This document shows, in pieces, positions 17,663 to 27,308 of a DNA stretch of 64,000 nt. Source of the DNA: Saprospiraceae bacterium (lineage in GTDB: Bacteria > Bacteroidota > Bacteroidia > Chitinophagales > Saprospiraceae); assembly GCA_026129545.1 (NCBI GenBank), contig JAHCHX010000001.1:619501-683500 (forward strand), read 5' to 3'. The first letter of the stretch is position 1. The number at the start of each line of letters is the position of its first letter. The notes beneath the pieces were generated by a model that searched no databases, was not told where the DNA came from, and saw only the letters and a program-made list of their open reading frames with translations. Made by a program: the position numbers and the translations under genes.

Positions 17663-19396
17663 ATGCAAAAAGTATTTCTCTCATTGCTCTGCTATTTCTG
17701 CGCCCCCGCCTTATTCGCTCAAAAATTTGACAATGTTTGGCTTTTTGGCTATAACCACAATACACTAACCCTTGAGGCTGAAGCCTTTAATCTAAGCTTT
17801 GATACTTTTCCACCAAGGATAGAGATAGATAGTAGAGAAGTCTATTTTTTAAATGGATATTCCAGTATTTGCGATTCATCAGGGAATAATACTTTGTATT
17901 CAAACACTTGCAAAATATACAACAAATTTAATCTGCCAGTAAATTGGGGCGATACAATGATGCAGGGCTGGGAGTTAGATTGGTGTGAAAAGTACCATTG
18001 GCATCCATATTATTACTATAGTATTTTTATGCCATCGCCAACTAATTCTCAATATGTATTTTATTTTTACAAATCAAGTTACAAATCTGAGACTCCTCCG
18101 CTTGATATATACGCTGAAAAATTCAAATACGCAATCATTGACGCCCATGCCAACAACGATACCGGCAGGGTGATTGTCAAAGACAGAATACTGATAAATG
18201 ATCAACTTGGTTACGGGCAGATTACGGCCGTCAAACACGGCAACGGTCGCGACTGGTGGCTTCCGATGCCGGTGGAAATCGGCAACAAAATCCATATAGT
18301 GCTGCTCACCAAAGACACCGCTTATCTGCATCATTCGCAGCACATTGGCCCGGCCTGGGACGATAACGGCGGTTTTCAGGCCTCGTTTTCCCCCGACGGC
18401 TCCAAGTATGTCCGCTACAACCGTTTTCACGGGGTCTTTATCTACGATTTCGACCGCTGCGACGGTACATTGAGCAATGTGGCGCACTTTCCGTTCAACG
18501 ACACGACTCAGGGCATTTTTGGCGGCTGCGCAGTGTCGCCAAACAACCGGTACCTCTATGTGGCAGACTTTGAGTACTTGTACCAATTTGATTTGCAGGC
18601 TGACGACATTTTTTCGTCAAAGCAATTGATAGCTGTCTATGATGGCTACACCAATAATTTGGCAACATTGTTTTCATATATAATCAACGCGCCCGATGGC
18701 CGAATGTATGTTGTTCCCCCAACAACAACCAAGAACATGCACGTCATCAACCGGCCAAACTTGCCCGGTGCAGCCTGCGACTTTCGCCAGCATGACATCG
18801 AGTTCCCATACCCCTATGGCAATACGCCTGTTTTCCCCAACTTCCGCCTCGGCCCGCTCGACGGCTCGCCCTGCGACACGCTCGGCCTCGACAACCACCC
18901 GCTGGCTGACTTCCGCCCCGAGCCGACGGACACAAGTGGCCTTGCCATGCACTTTTGGGATGTCTCGGCCTACGAGCCTGCCCAGTGGCTGTGGGACTTC
19001 GGCGACGGGGCAATGAGTCAGGACACCAGCCCGGTGCATACTTTTTCTGCGCCGGGTTTCTACACCGTGTGCCTCACGGTGAGCAACCAGTATGGCTCGG
19101 ACACAAAATGCAAGGTGGTGGAAGTGAAAATGACTAGTGGTCCCCCCCCGGCCCCCTCCAATAGAGGGGGAGTGGCGCTGTGGCCGAACCCGACGACGGG
19201 CGAGGTGCGATGGGGTGGGCTGCCGGAGGACGAGGAGGTGACGGTGCGGGTACATGATGCTTTGGGGAGGCTGTGCTTGCAAGCGACGACGCGGGCAGGG
19301 CGGGCGGATTTGGGAGGTTTACCTGCGGGTCTGTATTATTGGCTTATCGTGGCAGAAAAAGGAGCCGTTTATTCCGGCAAGGTCGAAAAGCGATAG
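17663..19396 (+). CDS. T9SS-exported WD40-like/PKD protein, paralog 2
   Basis: 577 aa from ATG 17663, which gives a clean signal peptide (MQKVFLSLLCYFC...LFAQ). Same layout as paralog 1: propeller-like body, PKD domain (~415-490), sorting domain. The N-terminal third is diverged, the middle and PKD blocks are nearly identical at the DNA level, and the sorting domain (LWPNPTTGEVRWGG...LGRLCLQ...PAGLYYWLIV) is unrelated to that of paralog 1 and more GC-rich. A C8 tract at 19142-19149 lies in the linker before it. This mosaic suggests duplication, gene conversion and a swapped C-terminus. Confidence 0.88.
   Translation: MQKVFLSLLCYFCAPALFAQKFDNVWLFGYNHNTLTLEAEAFNLSFDTFPPRIEIDSREVYFLNGYSSICDSSGNNTLYSNTCKIYNKFNLPVNWGDTMMQGWELDWCEKYHWHPYYYYSIFMPSPTNSQYVFYFYKSSYKSETPPLDIYAEKFKYAIIDAHANNDTGRVIVKDRILINDQLGYGQITAVKHGNGRDWWLPMPVEIGNKIHIVLLTKDTAYLHHSQHIGPAWDDNGGFQASFSPDGSKYVRYNRFHGVFIYDFDRCDGTLSNVAHFPFNDTTQGIFGGCAVSPNNRYLYVADFEYLYQFDLQADDIFSSKQLIAVYDGYTNNLATLFSYIINAPDGRMYVVPPTTTKNMHVINRPNLPGAACDFRQHDIEFPYPYGNTPVFPNFRLGPLDGSPCDTLGLDNHPLADFRPEPTDTSGLAMHFWDVSAYEPAQWLWDFGDGAMSQDTSPVHTFSAPGFYTVCLTVSNQYGSDTKCKVVEVKMTSGPPPAPSNRGGVALWPNPTTGEVRWGGLPEDEEVTVRVHDALGRLCLQATTRAGRADLGGLPAGLYYWLIVAEKGAVYSGKVEKR
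19142..19149. repeat. C8 homopolymer and short inverted repeat in the sorting-domain linker
   Basis: Eight C in a row inside the coding sequence, followed by CCCCCTC / GAGGGGG arms (19152-19158 and 19164-19170). Slippage by one base would remove the T9SS sorting domain from paralog 2. Confidence 0.85.
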
Positions 19397-19405
19397 GCGA
19401 GCGGT

Positions 19406-20395
19406 TCATATTTCCACCACAAACACCGTCCCCTGCGGCTTGTTGTCCGTCACCTGAATAGCGCCGCCGTGTGCTTTCACCACTTGACTGACGATGTAAA
19501 GCCCCAGCCCGGTGCCAGTGGATTGGCGCGTTTCTTCATTGCCGAGGCGGTAGAATTTTTCAAAAACAGCCTTTTTTTCGGTGTCGGGAATGCCATGTCC
19601 CGAGTCGGCCACGCGGAGTTGCATTTGGCCATGTTCCACCGTTGCCGATATTTCCACAGGCGTGCCCTCGGGGGAGTACTTCACGGCGTTTTCCAACAGA
19701 TTTTGCACAATCGCAGTCAATCCCGATTGGTCGGCCAGCACGAGCGGCAGGTTGTCGGGGAAATTCAGTTGGATATTGGCTTTTGGGAAACGAATGAGCA
19801 GCCCTGCGGCCACGTCGCGTGCGATGGAGGGCAAGTCAACGGGTTCGAGGAGAGGGCGCCAGTTGTCGTCCAATCGGGCGGCGAGCAGCAGGTCTTCCAC
19901 CAATTGTTGCAAGCGGTTGGCATCTTTGAGGCCGCTTTTGCAGAGGTTTTCGATTTGTTCGCGGGGCAGTTCGCGCTTGTGCAGCGTTTCGAGCACCAGA
20001 CGCAACGAGGCAATGGGCGATTTCAATTCGTGGGTGATGCTGAGCAGGAAATTGCGGCGTTGGCGGGCGAGCGTCACCTCGCGGTTGGCGCTCCGATTGA
20101 TGACCCACAAGCCGAAAATCAGGCAGGCCGTGAAAAAAAGGCCTTCGGCGATAATCATGCGGTGCCCTTTGTGCCAGTTGCGCTCTATTTTTTTGTACTC
20201 CGCCGTTTGATAGAGTTGGGTGAGATTGACGCCTCGGTTCTGACGGTCGAAGCGTTGTTCCAGCGCCTTTATTTCCAATTTGTAAAGGCGGTCGTTTTGT
20301 TGCCAGAGGCTATAGGCCCACCACCCAAAGGCCAGCACCATGTAGCCAATGACAAAGTGGGACATTCGTCGGACGGGTATTTTTTCTATGCGCAT
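19406..20395 (-). CDS. Sensor histidine kinase, no adjacent response regulator
   Basis: 329 aa. Two TM segments (HFVIGYMVLAFGWWAYSLW, ~13-31; MIIAEGLFFTACLIFGLWVI, ~80-99) bracket a short periplasmic sensor of ~48 residues. The phosphoacceptor is H122 (SITHELKSPIAS). The HATPase part has LLENAVKYSP, DSGHGIPD and GTGLGLYIV. It autophosphorylates and should pass phosphate to a response regulator, but none is encoded nearby. The start at 20395 gives a basic N-terminus ahead of TM1. Signal unknown. Confidence 0.93.
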   Translation of the reverse strand: MRIEKIPVRRMSHFVIGYMVLAFGWWAYSLWQQNDRLYKLEIKALEQRFDRQNRGVNLTQLYQTAEYKKIERNWHKGHRMIIAEGLFFTACLIFGLWVINRSANREVTLARQRRNFLLSITHELKSPIASLRLVLETLHKRELPREQIENLCKSGLKDANRLQQLVEDLLLAARLDDNWRPLLEPVDLPSIARDVAAGLLIRFPKANIQLNFPDNLPLVLADQSGLTAIVQNLLENAVKYSPEGTPVEISATVEHGQMQLRVADSGHGIPDTEKKAVFEKFYRLGNEETRQSTGTGLGLYIVSQVVKAHGGAIQVTDNKPQGTVFVVEI

Positions 20396-20443
20396 GGTTG
20401 AAAGGGTTGAGGGTTAAGGTAGAGGGCGGAGGCTGTTTCACGA

Positions 20444-20686
20444 GACACTTGGCCATTGTTCATTGGCCATTTATACCTCGCACCGCCGAGTTTTGTGCAT
20501 GGGCTAAACCGAAGATAGGTTTACCAAACTTTCAAAATTTAGTAAACGCCGCCAACCGAATGCACAAAACCTGACGACGAGAGGTATAATTTTGAAATTC
20601 AAAAAATAGAGTTGTTGCGGTGGAGGCCTTTCCCTTCGCCAAAGGCCCCCACCGCAACAACTCTCATTATCAATGACCAAGTGTCT
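20444..20686. repeat. Nested inverted-repeat element, family B copy 3
   Basis: Outer arms AGACACTTGGCCATTG (20444-20458) and an inverted copy at 20671-20686 with one mismatch. Inside are family B arms TATACCTCGCACCGCCGAGT (20472) and the inverted AGAGGTATA end (20588) around an imperfect GTTTACCAAACTT / AGTAAAC core. It also contains the M50 terminator. It accounts for most of the 311-bp gap 20396-20706. Confidence 0.75.
20601..20664 (-). terminator. Long terminator hairpin after the M50 protease
   Basis: 16-bp perfect arms (20608-20623 and 20649-20664) plus an inner AGGCCTTT / AAAGGCC stem. Read on the minus strand it is followed by ATTTTTT. Confidence 0.78.
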
Positions 20687-20706
20687 GCTGAAATGCCCTG
20701 CACGCG

Positions 20707-21354
20707 CTACCTTTTTCCAAAAACCTCTTTCAGATTCAGGTAAAAAATCGCGCCCGCCACGCCCAGCCAAACGTATTTCCAAACTTGAGAGGAAAAAACG
20801 CCGACTTCTTGCTCATACATCGCAAGGTCGCTTTTAGGGCCGACATCGAAATCCTGAATGATGTAGAGCACGGCGGCCAAGCCGAGAAACATCAGCACAT
20901 CCTGCCCCCAGCCCTTGTTGCGAGCCACCACAAAGAGCAACGCGGCAAAGCCGAACAGTATCGCTGTGCTGACGAACGATTCGAACCATACCACGCCTGC
21001 CAATGCCATCAGGCAGGCCAGCGTGGTGAGCGTGAAGGTCGTGAGCGAGGGGTGTTTGGCCCCGATGCGAAACAGCACATTGCCCAACAGGGCGCTACCG
21101 AGATAGCCTCCCATCAGCACGATGCCGGGGCTGCCCCCCACCGTGACGGTGTAGCCGCTGCCATCGGGGTTGATTTGCATGGCTCGCACCGCGCCGCCCG
21201 TCAGTATCGCGCCTAGGGCATGGCCAAACTCGTGCAAGAAAGTGACCAGCAGCGTGACAGGATACAGGACGATGCTGCCGAACGACCCGCCAAAAAAGCG
21301 GAGGACGACGTATATCAGCATCATGCCGAGTGCGCGATAATGGAGGTGGTTCAT
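20707..21354 (-). CDS. M50-family membrane metallopeptidase
   Basis: 215 aa, polytopic. H41-EFGH-45 (TFLHEFGHALGAILTGG) in the second hydrophobic segment is the zinc site of M50 site-2-type proteases. Four or more TM segments follow. It resembles the M50B-like group found in many bacteria, whose substrates are unknown. The FKBP gene lies 29 bp upstream on the same strand. Confidence 0.85.
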   Translation of the reverse strand: MNHLHYRALGMMLIYVVLRFFGGSFGSIVLYPVTLLVTFLHEFGHALGAILTGGAVRAMQINPDGSGYTVTVGGSPGIVLMGGYLGSALLGNVLFRIGAKHPSLTTFTLTTLACLMALAGVVWFESFVSTAILFGFAALLFVVARNKGWGQDVLMFLGLAAVLYIIQDFDVGPKSDLAMYEQEVGVFSSQVWKYVWLGVAGAIFYLNLKEVFGKR

Positions 21355-21383
21355 GTTTCCCGTCGGCTATAGGCCCGATTGCT

Positions 21384-22055
21384 TTATTTCAAGATTTTCA
21401 AGAGCTCTACTTCGAAGATCAAGGTCGAGCCGGGCTTGATGGTGGCTCCGGCGCCGCGGTCGCCATAAGCGAGTTCGGCAGGGATGAAGAACTTGAACTT
21501 GTCGCCTTCTTTCATGTATTGCAGGCCCTCTGTCCAGCCTGCGATGACTTGGTTGAGGCCGAATTGTGCGGGCTGGCCGCGCTCCACGCTGCTATCGAAA
21601 ATTTCCCCGCTGATGAGTGTGCCGTGGTAGTGCACTTCCACTTTGTCGGTGGCTTTGGGCGAGGCGGTTCCATCTCCGCGCTTCATTACCTCATACTGAA
21701 GGCCGCTGGTGGTGGTGGTCACTTCTTTGCGAAGCTTGTTTTTTTCCAAAAAAGCCTTGCCTTCCTCACGGGCTTTTTCGCCTGCTTTGGCTTGGATGGC
21801 GCGGTTGTAATCGCTAAAAATTTTGTTGGCTGCTTCTGGCGTGAACATCATCTCCTCGTCGCGGAGGGCGCTATTGAGAGAGGCCAACATCACCTCGCGG
21901 TTGAGGTCGTTGCTGAGCTGGCGTTTGATGCTGTTGGCCAACATGATGCCGTAGGCATAGCTGGCACTGTCTTTAGCAGTGTTCAGCGTTGTTTTTTGGG
22001 CAAAAAGGCCCCAAGTGGCCGCAATGAGCGTGAGCGATAAAAGCGTTTTTTTCAT
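21384..22055 (-). CDS. FKBP-type peptidyl-prolyl cis-trans isomerase, exported
   Basis: 223 aa. Signal peptide MKKTLLSLTLIAATWGLFAQ. Residues ~25-115 match the FKBP_N helical domain (SYAYGIMLANSIKRQL). Residues ~130-223 are the FKBP catalytic domain (VEVHYHGTLISGEIFDSS, VIAGWTEGLQYMKEGDKF, IPAELAYGDRGAGATIKPG). It is a periplasmic or outer-membrane-side folding catalyst of the Mip/FkpA type. Confidence 0.94.
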   Translation of the reverse strand: MKKTLLSLTLIAATWGLFAQKTTLNTAKDSASYAYGIMLANSIKRQLSNDLNREVMLASLNSALRDEEMMFTPEAANKIFSDYNRAIQAKAGEKAREEGKAFLEKNKLRKEVTTTTSGLQYEVMKRGDGTASPKATDKVEVHYHGTLISGEIFDSSVERGQPAQFGLNQVIAGWTEGLQYMKEGDKFKFFIPAELAYGDRGAGATIKPGSTLIFEVELLKILK

Positions 22056-22095
22056 GGTGAAATGTAATACGGTTTTGAATTTGAGTGAACTATTG

Positions 22096-22129
22096 GGTTT
22101 GGCGGGTTGACCAGCTAGCCCGCCAAACC
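22096..22129. repeat. Intergenic hairpin between dipeptidase and FKBP genes
   Basis: Arms GGTTTGGCGGG and CCCGCCAAACC with a 12-base loop, without a T-run on either side. A related GGCGGGTTGACGGG hairpin occurs at 44732-44795. Confidence 0.6.
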
Positions 22130-22130
22130 A

Positions 22131-23525
22131 TTATTTTTTCTTCTTCATTTCCGCATAATACTGGTAGAAATACGGAATGGTCTCAATGCCCTTGTAGTAG
22201 TTGAACAAGCCGTAGTGCTCGTTGGGCGAGTGAATGTCGTCAGAGTCGAGGCCAAAACCCATGAGCACTGATTTGGCATCGAGGACTTGGTCGAACATCG
22301 CCACGATGGGGATGCTGCCGCCGCCGCGCTGTGGCAGGGGCTTTTTGCCGAAGGCTTGCTCGAGGGCCTTCTCGGAGGCTTTGTATTCCACCGAGTTGGT
22401 CGGCACCACCACGGGCCAGCCACCGTGATGGGCGGAGACTTTCACCTTCACCGATTTGGGCGCGAGGCTCTCGAAGTGTTTTTGAAAAAGTTTTTCCATC
22501 TTCTTCGGGTCTTGGTTGGGCACGAGGCGCATGGAGATTTTGGCAAAAGCCTTTGAGGGCAACACGGTCTTGGCGCCCTCGCCGATGTAGCCTCCCCAGA
22601 TGCCGTTCACGTCGAGCGTTGGGCGGATGCCTGTGCGCTCGATGGTGGTGTAGCCTTTTTCGCCCATGAGTTCGGCCACGTTGAGGTCTTTCATGTATTG
22701 TTTTTCATCGTAGGGGGCCTCGTTCATCATTTTGCGCTCTTTGGCGCTCACTTTTTGCACGTCGTCGTAGAATCCCTTGACGGTGACGCGGCGCTTGGAG
22801 TCGTGGAGCGAGGCAATCATTTGGCACAATACGTTGACGGGATTGGCCACCGCACCGCCGTACACGCCGGAGTGCAAATCCTTGTTGGGGCCTGTCACCT
22901 CCACTTCCATGTAGCAAAGGCCGCGCAGGCCTACGGTGAGGCTGGGCGTATCGTTGGCGATGATGCTGGTATCGGAAATGAGCACCACGTCGCAGGCGAG
23001 TTTCTTTTTGTTTTCCTTGCAAAATTTTTCCAAGTTCTTCGAGCCGACTTCTTCCTCGCCTTCTATCATAAACTTGACATTGCAGGTCAGGGCGTTGTTT
23101 TTCAGCATCATCTCAAATGCCTTGACGTGCATGAAGAACTGACCCTTGTCGTCGCAAGCGCCGCGGGCGAAAATGGCACCCTGCGGGTGGAGCTTGGTTT
23201 TTTTCACCACTGGCTCAAACGGCGGGCTGTCCCACAAGTCGAGCGGGTCGGGTGGCTGCACATCGTAGTGGCCATACACAAGCACGGTGGGGGCTTTGGG
23301 GTCAATCATTTTTTCGCCATAAACGATGGGGTGGCCAGCGGTCTCGTGGATTTCCACGGTGTCGGCACCGACGCTTCGAAGGTGCTGGGCAGTGGCTTCG
23401 GCCATGCGGCGCACATCGTCTTTGTATTTGGGGTCGGCACTTACGGAGGGGATGCGGAGGAGTTCGAGGAGTTCATCGAGGAAGCGTTGTTTATTGGCCT
23501 CGAAATATGGTTTGAGCTCTTTCAT
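22131..23525 (-). CDS. M20-family dipeptidase/metallopeptidase
   Basis: 464 aa from ATG 23525; the longer open frame overlaps the divergent ABC gene and has no conserved sequence. Zinc-site motifs: LVYGHYDVQPPDPLDLW, ARGACDDKGQ and MIEGEEEVGSKN. It ends with the usual M20 closing region (SPNEHYGLFNYYKG). It hydrolyses dipeptides or short peptides, probably in the cytoplasm because no signal peptide is seen. Confidence 0.94.
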   Translation of the reverse strand: MKELKPYFEANKQRFLDELLELLRIPSVSADPKYKDDVRRMAEATAQHLRSVGADTVEIHETAGHPIVYGEKMIDPKAPTVLVYGHYDVQPPDPLDLWDSPPFEPVVKKTKLHPQGAIFARGACDDKGQFFMHVKAFEMMLKNNALTCNVKFMIEGEEEVGSKNLEKFCKENKKKLACDVVLISDTSIIANDTPSLTVGLRGLCYMEVEVTGPNKDLHSGVYGGAVANPVNVLCQMIASLHDSKRRVTVKGFYDDVQKVSAKERKMMNEAPYDEKQYMKDLNVAELMGEKGYTTIERTGIRPTLDVNGIWGGYIGEGAKTVLPSKAFAKISMRLVPNQDPKKMEKLFQKHFESLAPKSVKVKVSAHHGGWPVVVPTNSVEYKASEKALEQAFGKKPLPQRGGGSIPIVAMFDQVLDAKSVLMGFGLDSDDIHSPNEHYGLFNYYKGIETIPYFYQYYAEMKKKK

Positions 23526-23751
23526 GGTGGTAATGCTGCGGATTTGGTGGTCCGCCGAATGGTTGGTCGAATGATGAAATGGTTTGCCCTTTGCGGAGGA
23601 TTTGCCGCAAAAGGCGGGCAAAGTTCCTGAAATTTTGATAAACGAGGGAACGGGATAAAAGAATAACAGATGTTGACAATAATCGCCCTTGCGTTGACTG
23701 GTTCGGGCGGATTCGCAATCTTTGCCGCAAAACAAAACAACTTTCTTCCCC

Positions 23752-25590
23752 ATGCGCATTCTATGGCAATACCTCAAGCCCTACAAGTGGTGGGTCGCGC
23801 TGACCTTGGCTTTGGCGGGTGTGGCGCAAGTGCTGACTTTGCTCGACCCCGTCATTTTTGGAAAAATCATTGACGAGTATGCCCTAAACCCGGGCGACAA
23901 AACGGAGGGCGAACTCGTCCGAGGGGTGTTGTGGTGGCTGGGCGTGGCGGTAGCAGTGGCGCTGCTGGCTCGGCTGTTCAAAACTTTTCAAGAGTTTGTT
24001 ATGCGCTGGGTGGTGCAAAAATTCGGAGTTCAAATCTACAACGATGGCCTCCGACACACCCTTAGGCTCTCGTTCGAGGAGTTCCAAGAGCAAAGTAGCG
24101 GCGAGGTGGTGGCCATGCTTCAAAAAGTGCGGACAGATACCGAGCGGTTTGTCAACTCATTCATCAACATCCTTTTTTCCACGGTCGTGGGAGTGGGTTT
24201 CTTGGTCTTTTACGGCATCACGAAGCACTGGTCGTTGATACCGGTTTTTTTGCTGGGGGTGGTGGTGCTGGGTGGCCTCACGGGGTTGCTCAGCGAAAAA
24301 ATCAAGACGTTGCAACGCTCCATCATGCGCGAGACCCGAAAGATGTCGGGAGCCATCACAGAGTCGTTGCGCAATATCGAATTGGTAAAAAGCCTCGGCT
24401 TGACTTTCCCGGAGATACGCCGTTTGCAAGCTTTTACCCAACGCATATTCGACCTCGAAATGGTGAAGGTGCGCAAAGTGCGGACGCTTTCCTTCATGCA
24501 AGGCACCATCCTGAGCGTGCTGAGGCAGTCCATTTTGTTCATACTACTTTGGTTGATTTTTCGCCACATACTCACGACGGGCGAACTTATTTCGATGCAG
24601 GTGATATTGAACACCATTTTTGGCCCCTTGCAGGATTTGGGGAACATCATTCTCACCTATCGAGAGGCTGAAGGCTCCTTGCTTACATTCGACCAGCTGA
24701 TGCAAAAACCTGTAGAAACCCGACCGGACGAACCCGTGGACATTGGCGCGTTGGACAGCTTGCGCTTCGACAATGTGGTGTTTCGTTTTCGCAATGCCAC
24801 CGAAAATGCGATTGACAACATCTCCTTTGAATTTAAAATTGGCGACACGGTCGCTTTTGTCGGGCCGTCCGGCTCCGGCAAATCAACGCTGGTCAAACTG
24901 CTGGCCGGGCTTTACGCACCCAATGCCGGCACCATCCTGCTCGACAATGTGCCCACTAAGGATATCCGGCTCAATCAGTTTCGTCGTCAGATTGGTTTTG
25001 TCACGCAAGACCCGCAGCTTTTCTCTGGCACTATCCGTGAGAACTTGCTTTTTGTAAAACCAGACGCTACCGACGAAGAAATGCTGACGGCCTTACAAAA
25101 GGCATCCGCTCATCAGTTGTTGGCTCGTTCAGGGCAAGGGCTGGACACGGTGGTGGGCGAAAGTGGCGGCAAAATGTCGGGCGGCGAACGCCAGCGAGTC
25201 TCTATCGCGCGGGCCTTGGTGCGCAACCCGCGGCTGCTCATTTTCGATGAGGCAACATCTGCGCTCGATTCGCTCACCGAAGAGGAAATCACTGACACCA
25301 TCAAGCAAATTGCCGAACGCAAAGAGCACATCATCATTATGATAGCGCACCGATTGAGCACTATCATGTATGCCGACGCGATTTATGTGCTCGAAAGGGG
25401 GCGTATGGTGGAGCAGGGTACTCACCAAGAATTGGTGGAACAAAAGGGGCTTTACTACGCCATGTGGAGGCAGCAAATTGGCGAGCGGGATAAGCGACAA
25501 TTCCAATCGCAAGACACGGAGGCGGAAGAACAAGCACGGGAAGACGGCGAGAACTCGTTGGAATTGCAAAATCCAGCAAACATCGTTTGA
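23752..25590 (+). CDS. ABC exporter, fused membrane and ATP-binding domains
   Basis: 612 aa from ATG 23752 ([14 protein letters not shown]); an ATG ten codons earlier is possible. Six TM segments lie in residues ~10-300. The ATPase has Walker [12 protein letters not shown], signature [10 protein letters not shown], Walker [14 protein letters not shown] and the switch His (MIAHRLST). It fits the MsbA/multidrug half-transporter group and works as a dimer. The next gene starts 4 bp after its stop, so they are translated together. Substrate unknown. Confidence 0.93.
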   Translation: MRILWQYLKPYKWWVALTLALAGVAQVLTLLDPVIFGKIIDEYALNPGDKTEGELVRGVLWWLGVAVAVALLARLFKTFQEFVMRWVVQKFGVQIYNDGLRHTLRLSFEEFQEQSSGEVVAMLQKVRTDTERFVNSFINILFSTVVGVGFLVFYGITKHWSLIPVFLLGVVVLGGLTGLLSEKIKTLQRSIMRETRKMSGAITESLRNIELVKSLGLTFPEIRRLQAFTQRIFDLEMVKVRKVRTLSFMQGTILSVLRQSILFILLWLIFRHILTTGELISMQVILNTIFGPLQDLGNIILTYREAEGSLLTFDQLMQKPVETRPDEPVDIGALDSLRFDNVVFRFRNATENAIDNISFEFKIGDTVAFVGPSGSGKSTLVKLLAGLYAPNAGTILLDNVPTKDIRLNQFRRQIGFVTQDPQLFSGTIRENLLFVKPDATDEEMLTALQKASAHQLLARSGQGLDTVVGESGGKMSGGERQRVSIARALVRNPRLLIFDEATSALDSLTEEEITDTIKQIAERKEHIIIMIAHRLSTIMYADAIYVLERGRMVEQGTHQELVEQKGLYYAMWRQQIGERDKRQFQSQDTEAEEQAREDGENSLELQNPANIV

Positions 25591-25593
25591 AAG

Positions 25594-26649
25594 ATGGAAA
25601 AGAAACGGGAACTCCGCATCGTGCGCAAGACGTGGGAAACGGCCGACACTGCCACGTTTGCCCTCGAACCGACCGACGGGCATCCGCTCCGATACCTGCC
25701 GGGCCAGTATGTGTCGCTTGTTTTTTCGACCCAAACAGGCGAAAAACGCCGCGCTTACTCGTTCAGCACCTGTCCCGGCGTGGATGCGTTGCCTGCCATC
25801 ACGGTGAAGCGCGTGGTGAATGGGGAGTTTTCCAATTGGCTGCTCCGCTATGCCGAACCGGGCAATGTGCTCACGGCGACCGAGCCACACGGGCGCTTCT
25901 TGTTGCCCCCAAAGCAGCCCGACACCATTTTTTATATCGCGGCAGGGAGCGGCATCACGCCAGTGATGAGTCATTTGAAAGCGATTTTGGCTAAGCCTCA
26001 CGGTGCGAAAATCATTCTTTATTACGCAAATCGCGACAGCCAAAGCACCATTTTCAAACCACAAATTGACCAGTGGATAAAGGATTTTCCCGCACGGTTC
26101 AGATGCCTCTATTTTTTTAGCAAGGAAAAAAAAGCGGAAAATGCCCTGCATCGCCACCTGAACAATCAGCTGCTCGAAGAACTCCTTTCGCGGCATTTTG
26201 CCGATGGCATCGCGGCCAAACAACTGCGCGGAACTCTTTTTTATCTCTGCGCTCCCAAAGCCATGATGCGAATGGCCGAAATGACCTTGCGCGCCATGAG
26301 TTTTCCCGAAAAAAACATTGTCAAAGAAAATTTCGTGGCTGAAACGCGACTCCCCACGCAGGAGCTCGATACTACTCGAACACACCTCATCGTCGCTTCA
26401 AATGCGCGAGAACGCATTGAGTTCAAGGCATTTGCGGGAGAAACGATTTTGAACGCCGCCCTACGGCAAGGCATTCCGCTGCCCTACACCTGCAAAAGCG
26501 GCGTGTGTTTCACTTGCTTGGCAAAATGCACAAAAGGCGAGGTGGATGTGGCTTTCGTGGATTCGGTGCGTCGCGAGGGGCCGGGCGACATGGTGAACAC
26601 GTGCATCGGCTACGCGGCCACTGAGCGTGTGGAGCTGTGGTATGAATGA
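25594..26649 (+). CDS. FAD/NAD(P)-binding oxidoreductase with C-terminal 2Fe-2S domain (PaaE-like)
   Basis: 351 aa. N-terminal FAD domain (RAYSFSTCP binds flavin), NAD-binding core (YIAAGSGITPVMS), then a plant-type ferredoxin with CKSGVCFTCLAKC and a fourth Cys in MVNTCIG. This is the layout of phenylacetyl-CoA epoxidase reductase PaaE/K and relatives that pass electrons from NAD(P)H to an oxygenase or desaturase. No paa genes are nearby, so the partner is unknown. It starts 4 bp after the ABC exporter. Confidence 0.9.
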   Translation: MEKKRELRIVRKTWETADTATFALEPTDGHPLRYLPGQYVSLVFSTQTGEKRRAYSFSTCPGVDALPAITVKRVVNGEFSNWLLRYAEPGNVLTATEPHGRFLLPPKQPDTIFYIAAGSGITPVMSHLKAILAKPHGAKIILYYANRDSQSTIFKPQIDQWIKDFPARFRCLYFFSKEKKAENALHRHLNNQLLEELLSRHFADGIAAKQLRGTLFYLCAPKAMMRMAEMTLRAMSFPEKNIVKENFVAETRLPTQELDTTRTHLIVASNARERIEFKAFAGETILNAALRQGIPLPYTCKSGVCFTCLAKCTKGEVDVAFVDSVRREGPGDMVNTCIGYAATERVELWYE

Positions 26650-26658
26650 AAGCCTGCA

Positions 26659-27264
26659 TTAGCGATGCCAGCGCAGGGTGTTCACCAACATATCCAAGTC
26701 TTTTTTCATGAACTCAATGACCGGGGCAAGCGAGTCGGGGCGGGTTTGCGTGTTGAAGTAAAGTGCGCCACGCAGGAAATTGCTCGTCGAGTCGGTTAAG
26801 AAAAACTGGTAGGAAGAGGCCGCCGCGCCCTCCACGTCGAACACCAATCCGAACACGCGGTCATTGGGTCGGCGCACTGGAATCTCGTCAATGTAATTTG
26901 CCTTGATATTGTGCTTGTTGGTCATCACAAAGGCATCCGCCACCAGCTCGTCAAAATCCGAGCGGCTGCGGATGGGATTGTAGCTACAGTAAATTTTGGC
27001 GTTGAGTTGTTCCACGTCAAGATTGAACCAACATTCGTGTTTGGGTTTTTCGCCGAAAAAACTCGTGTCTTTTTCGATGGTGGCATACGCTGGCATCTCG
27101 AAAGTGAAATTGCAGTAGGCCGCCTCAAAAGGTTTATACACTTTTTCGGGATATACGACACGCGGGTAGGCGCGGGGTTTTGGGAAGGGGGTGTGTTCCT
27201 CGCAGGAAGGCGCAAGCACTACAAGCACGAACGCGAGCGGAGTGATTTTTTTTGTAAAAAACAT
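26659..27264 (-). CDS. gldD: Gliding motility lipoprotein GldD
   Basis: 201 aa from ATG 27264, which gives a lipoprotein signal (LAFVLVVLAPSC). PFPKPRAYPRVVYPEKVYKP, ECWFNL, AKIYCSYNPI and the closing FMKKDLDMLVNTLRW fit GldD, a protein required for gliding and linked to T9SS function in Flavobacterium. The upstream endonuclease gene ends 44 bp before it on the same strand. gldC is ~36 kb away in this window. Confidence 0.9.
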   Translation of the reverse strand: MFFTKKITPLAFVLVVLAPSCEEHTPFPKPRAYPRVVYPEKVYKPFEAAYCNFTFEMPAYATIEKDTSFFGEKPKHECWFNLDVEQLNAKIYCSYNPIRSRSDFDELVADAFVMTNKHNIKANYIDEIPVRRPNDRVFGLVFDVEGAAASSYQFFLTDSTSNFLRGALYFNTQTRPDSLAPVIEFMKKDLDMLVNTLRWHR

Positions 27265-27308
27265 AGCTGATTGTCGGGAAAGTGGGCGGCAAAGTTCGCA
27301 CAAAAACG

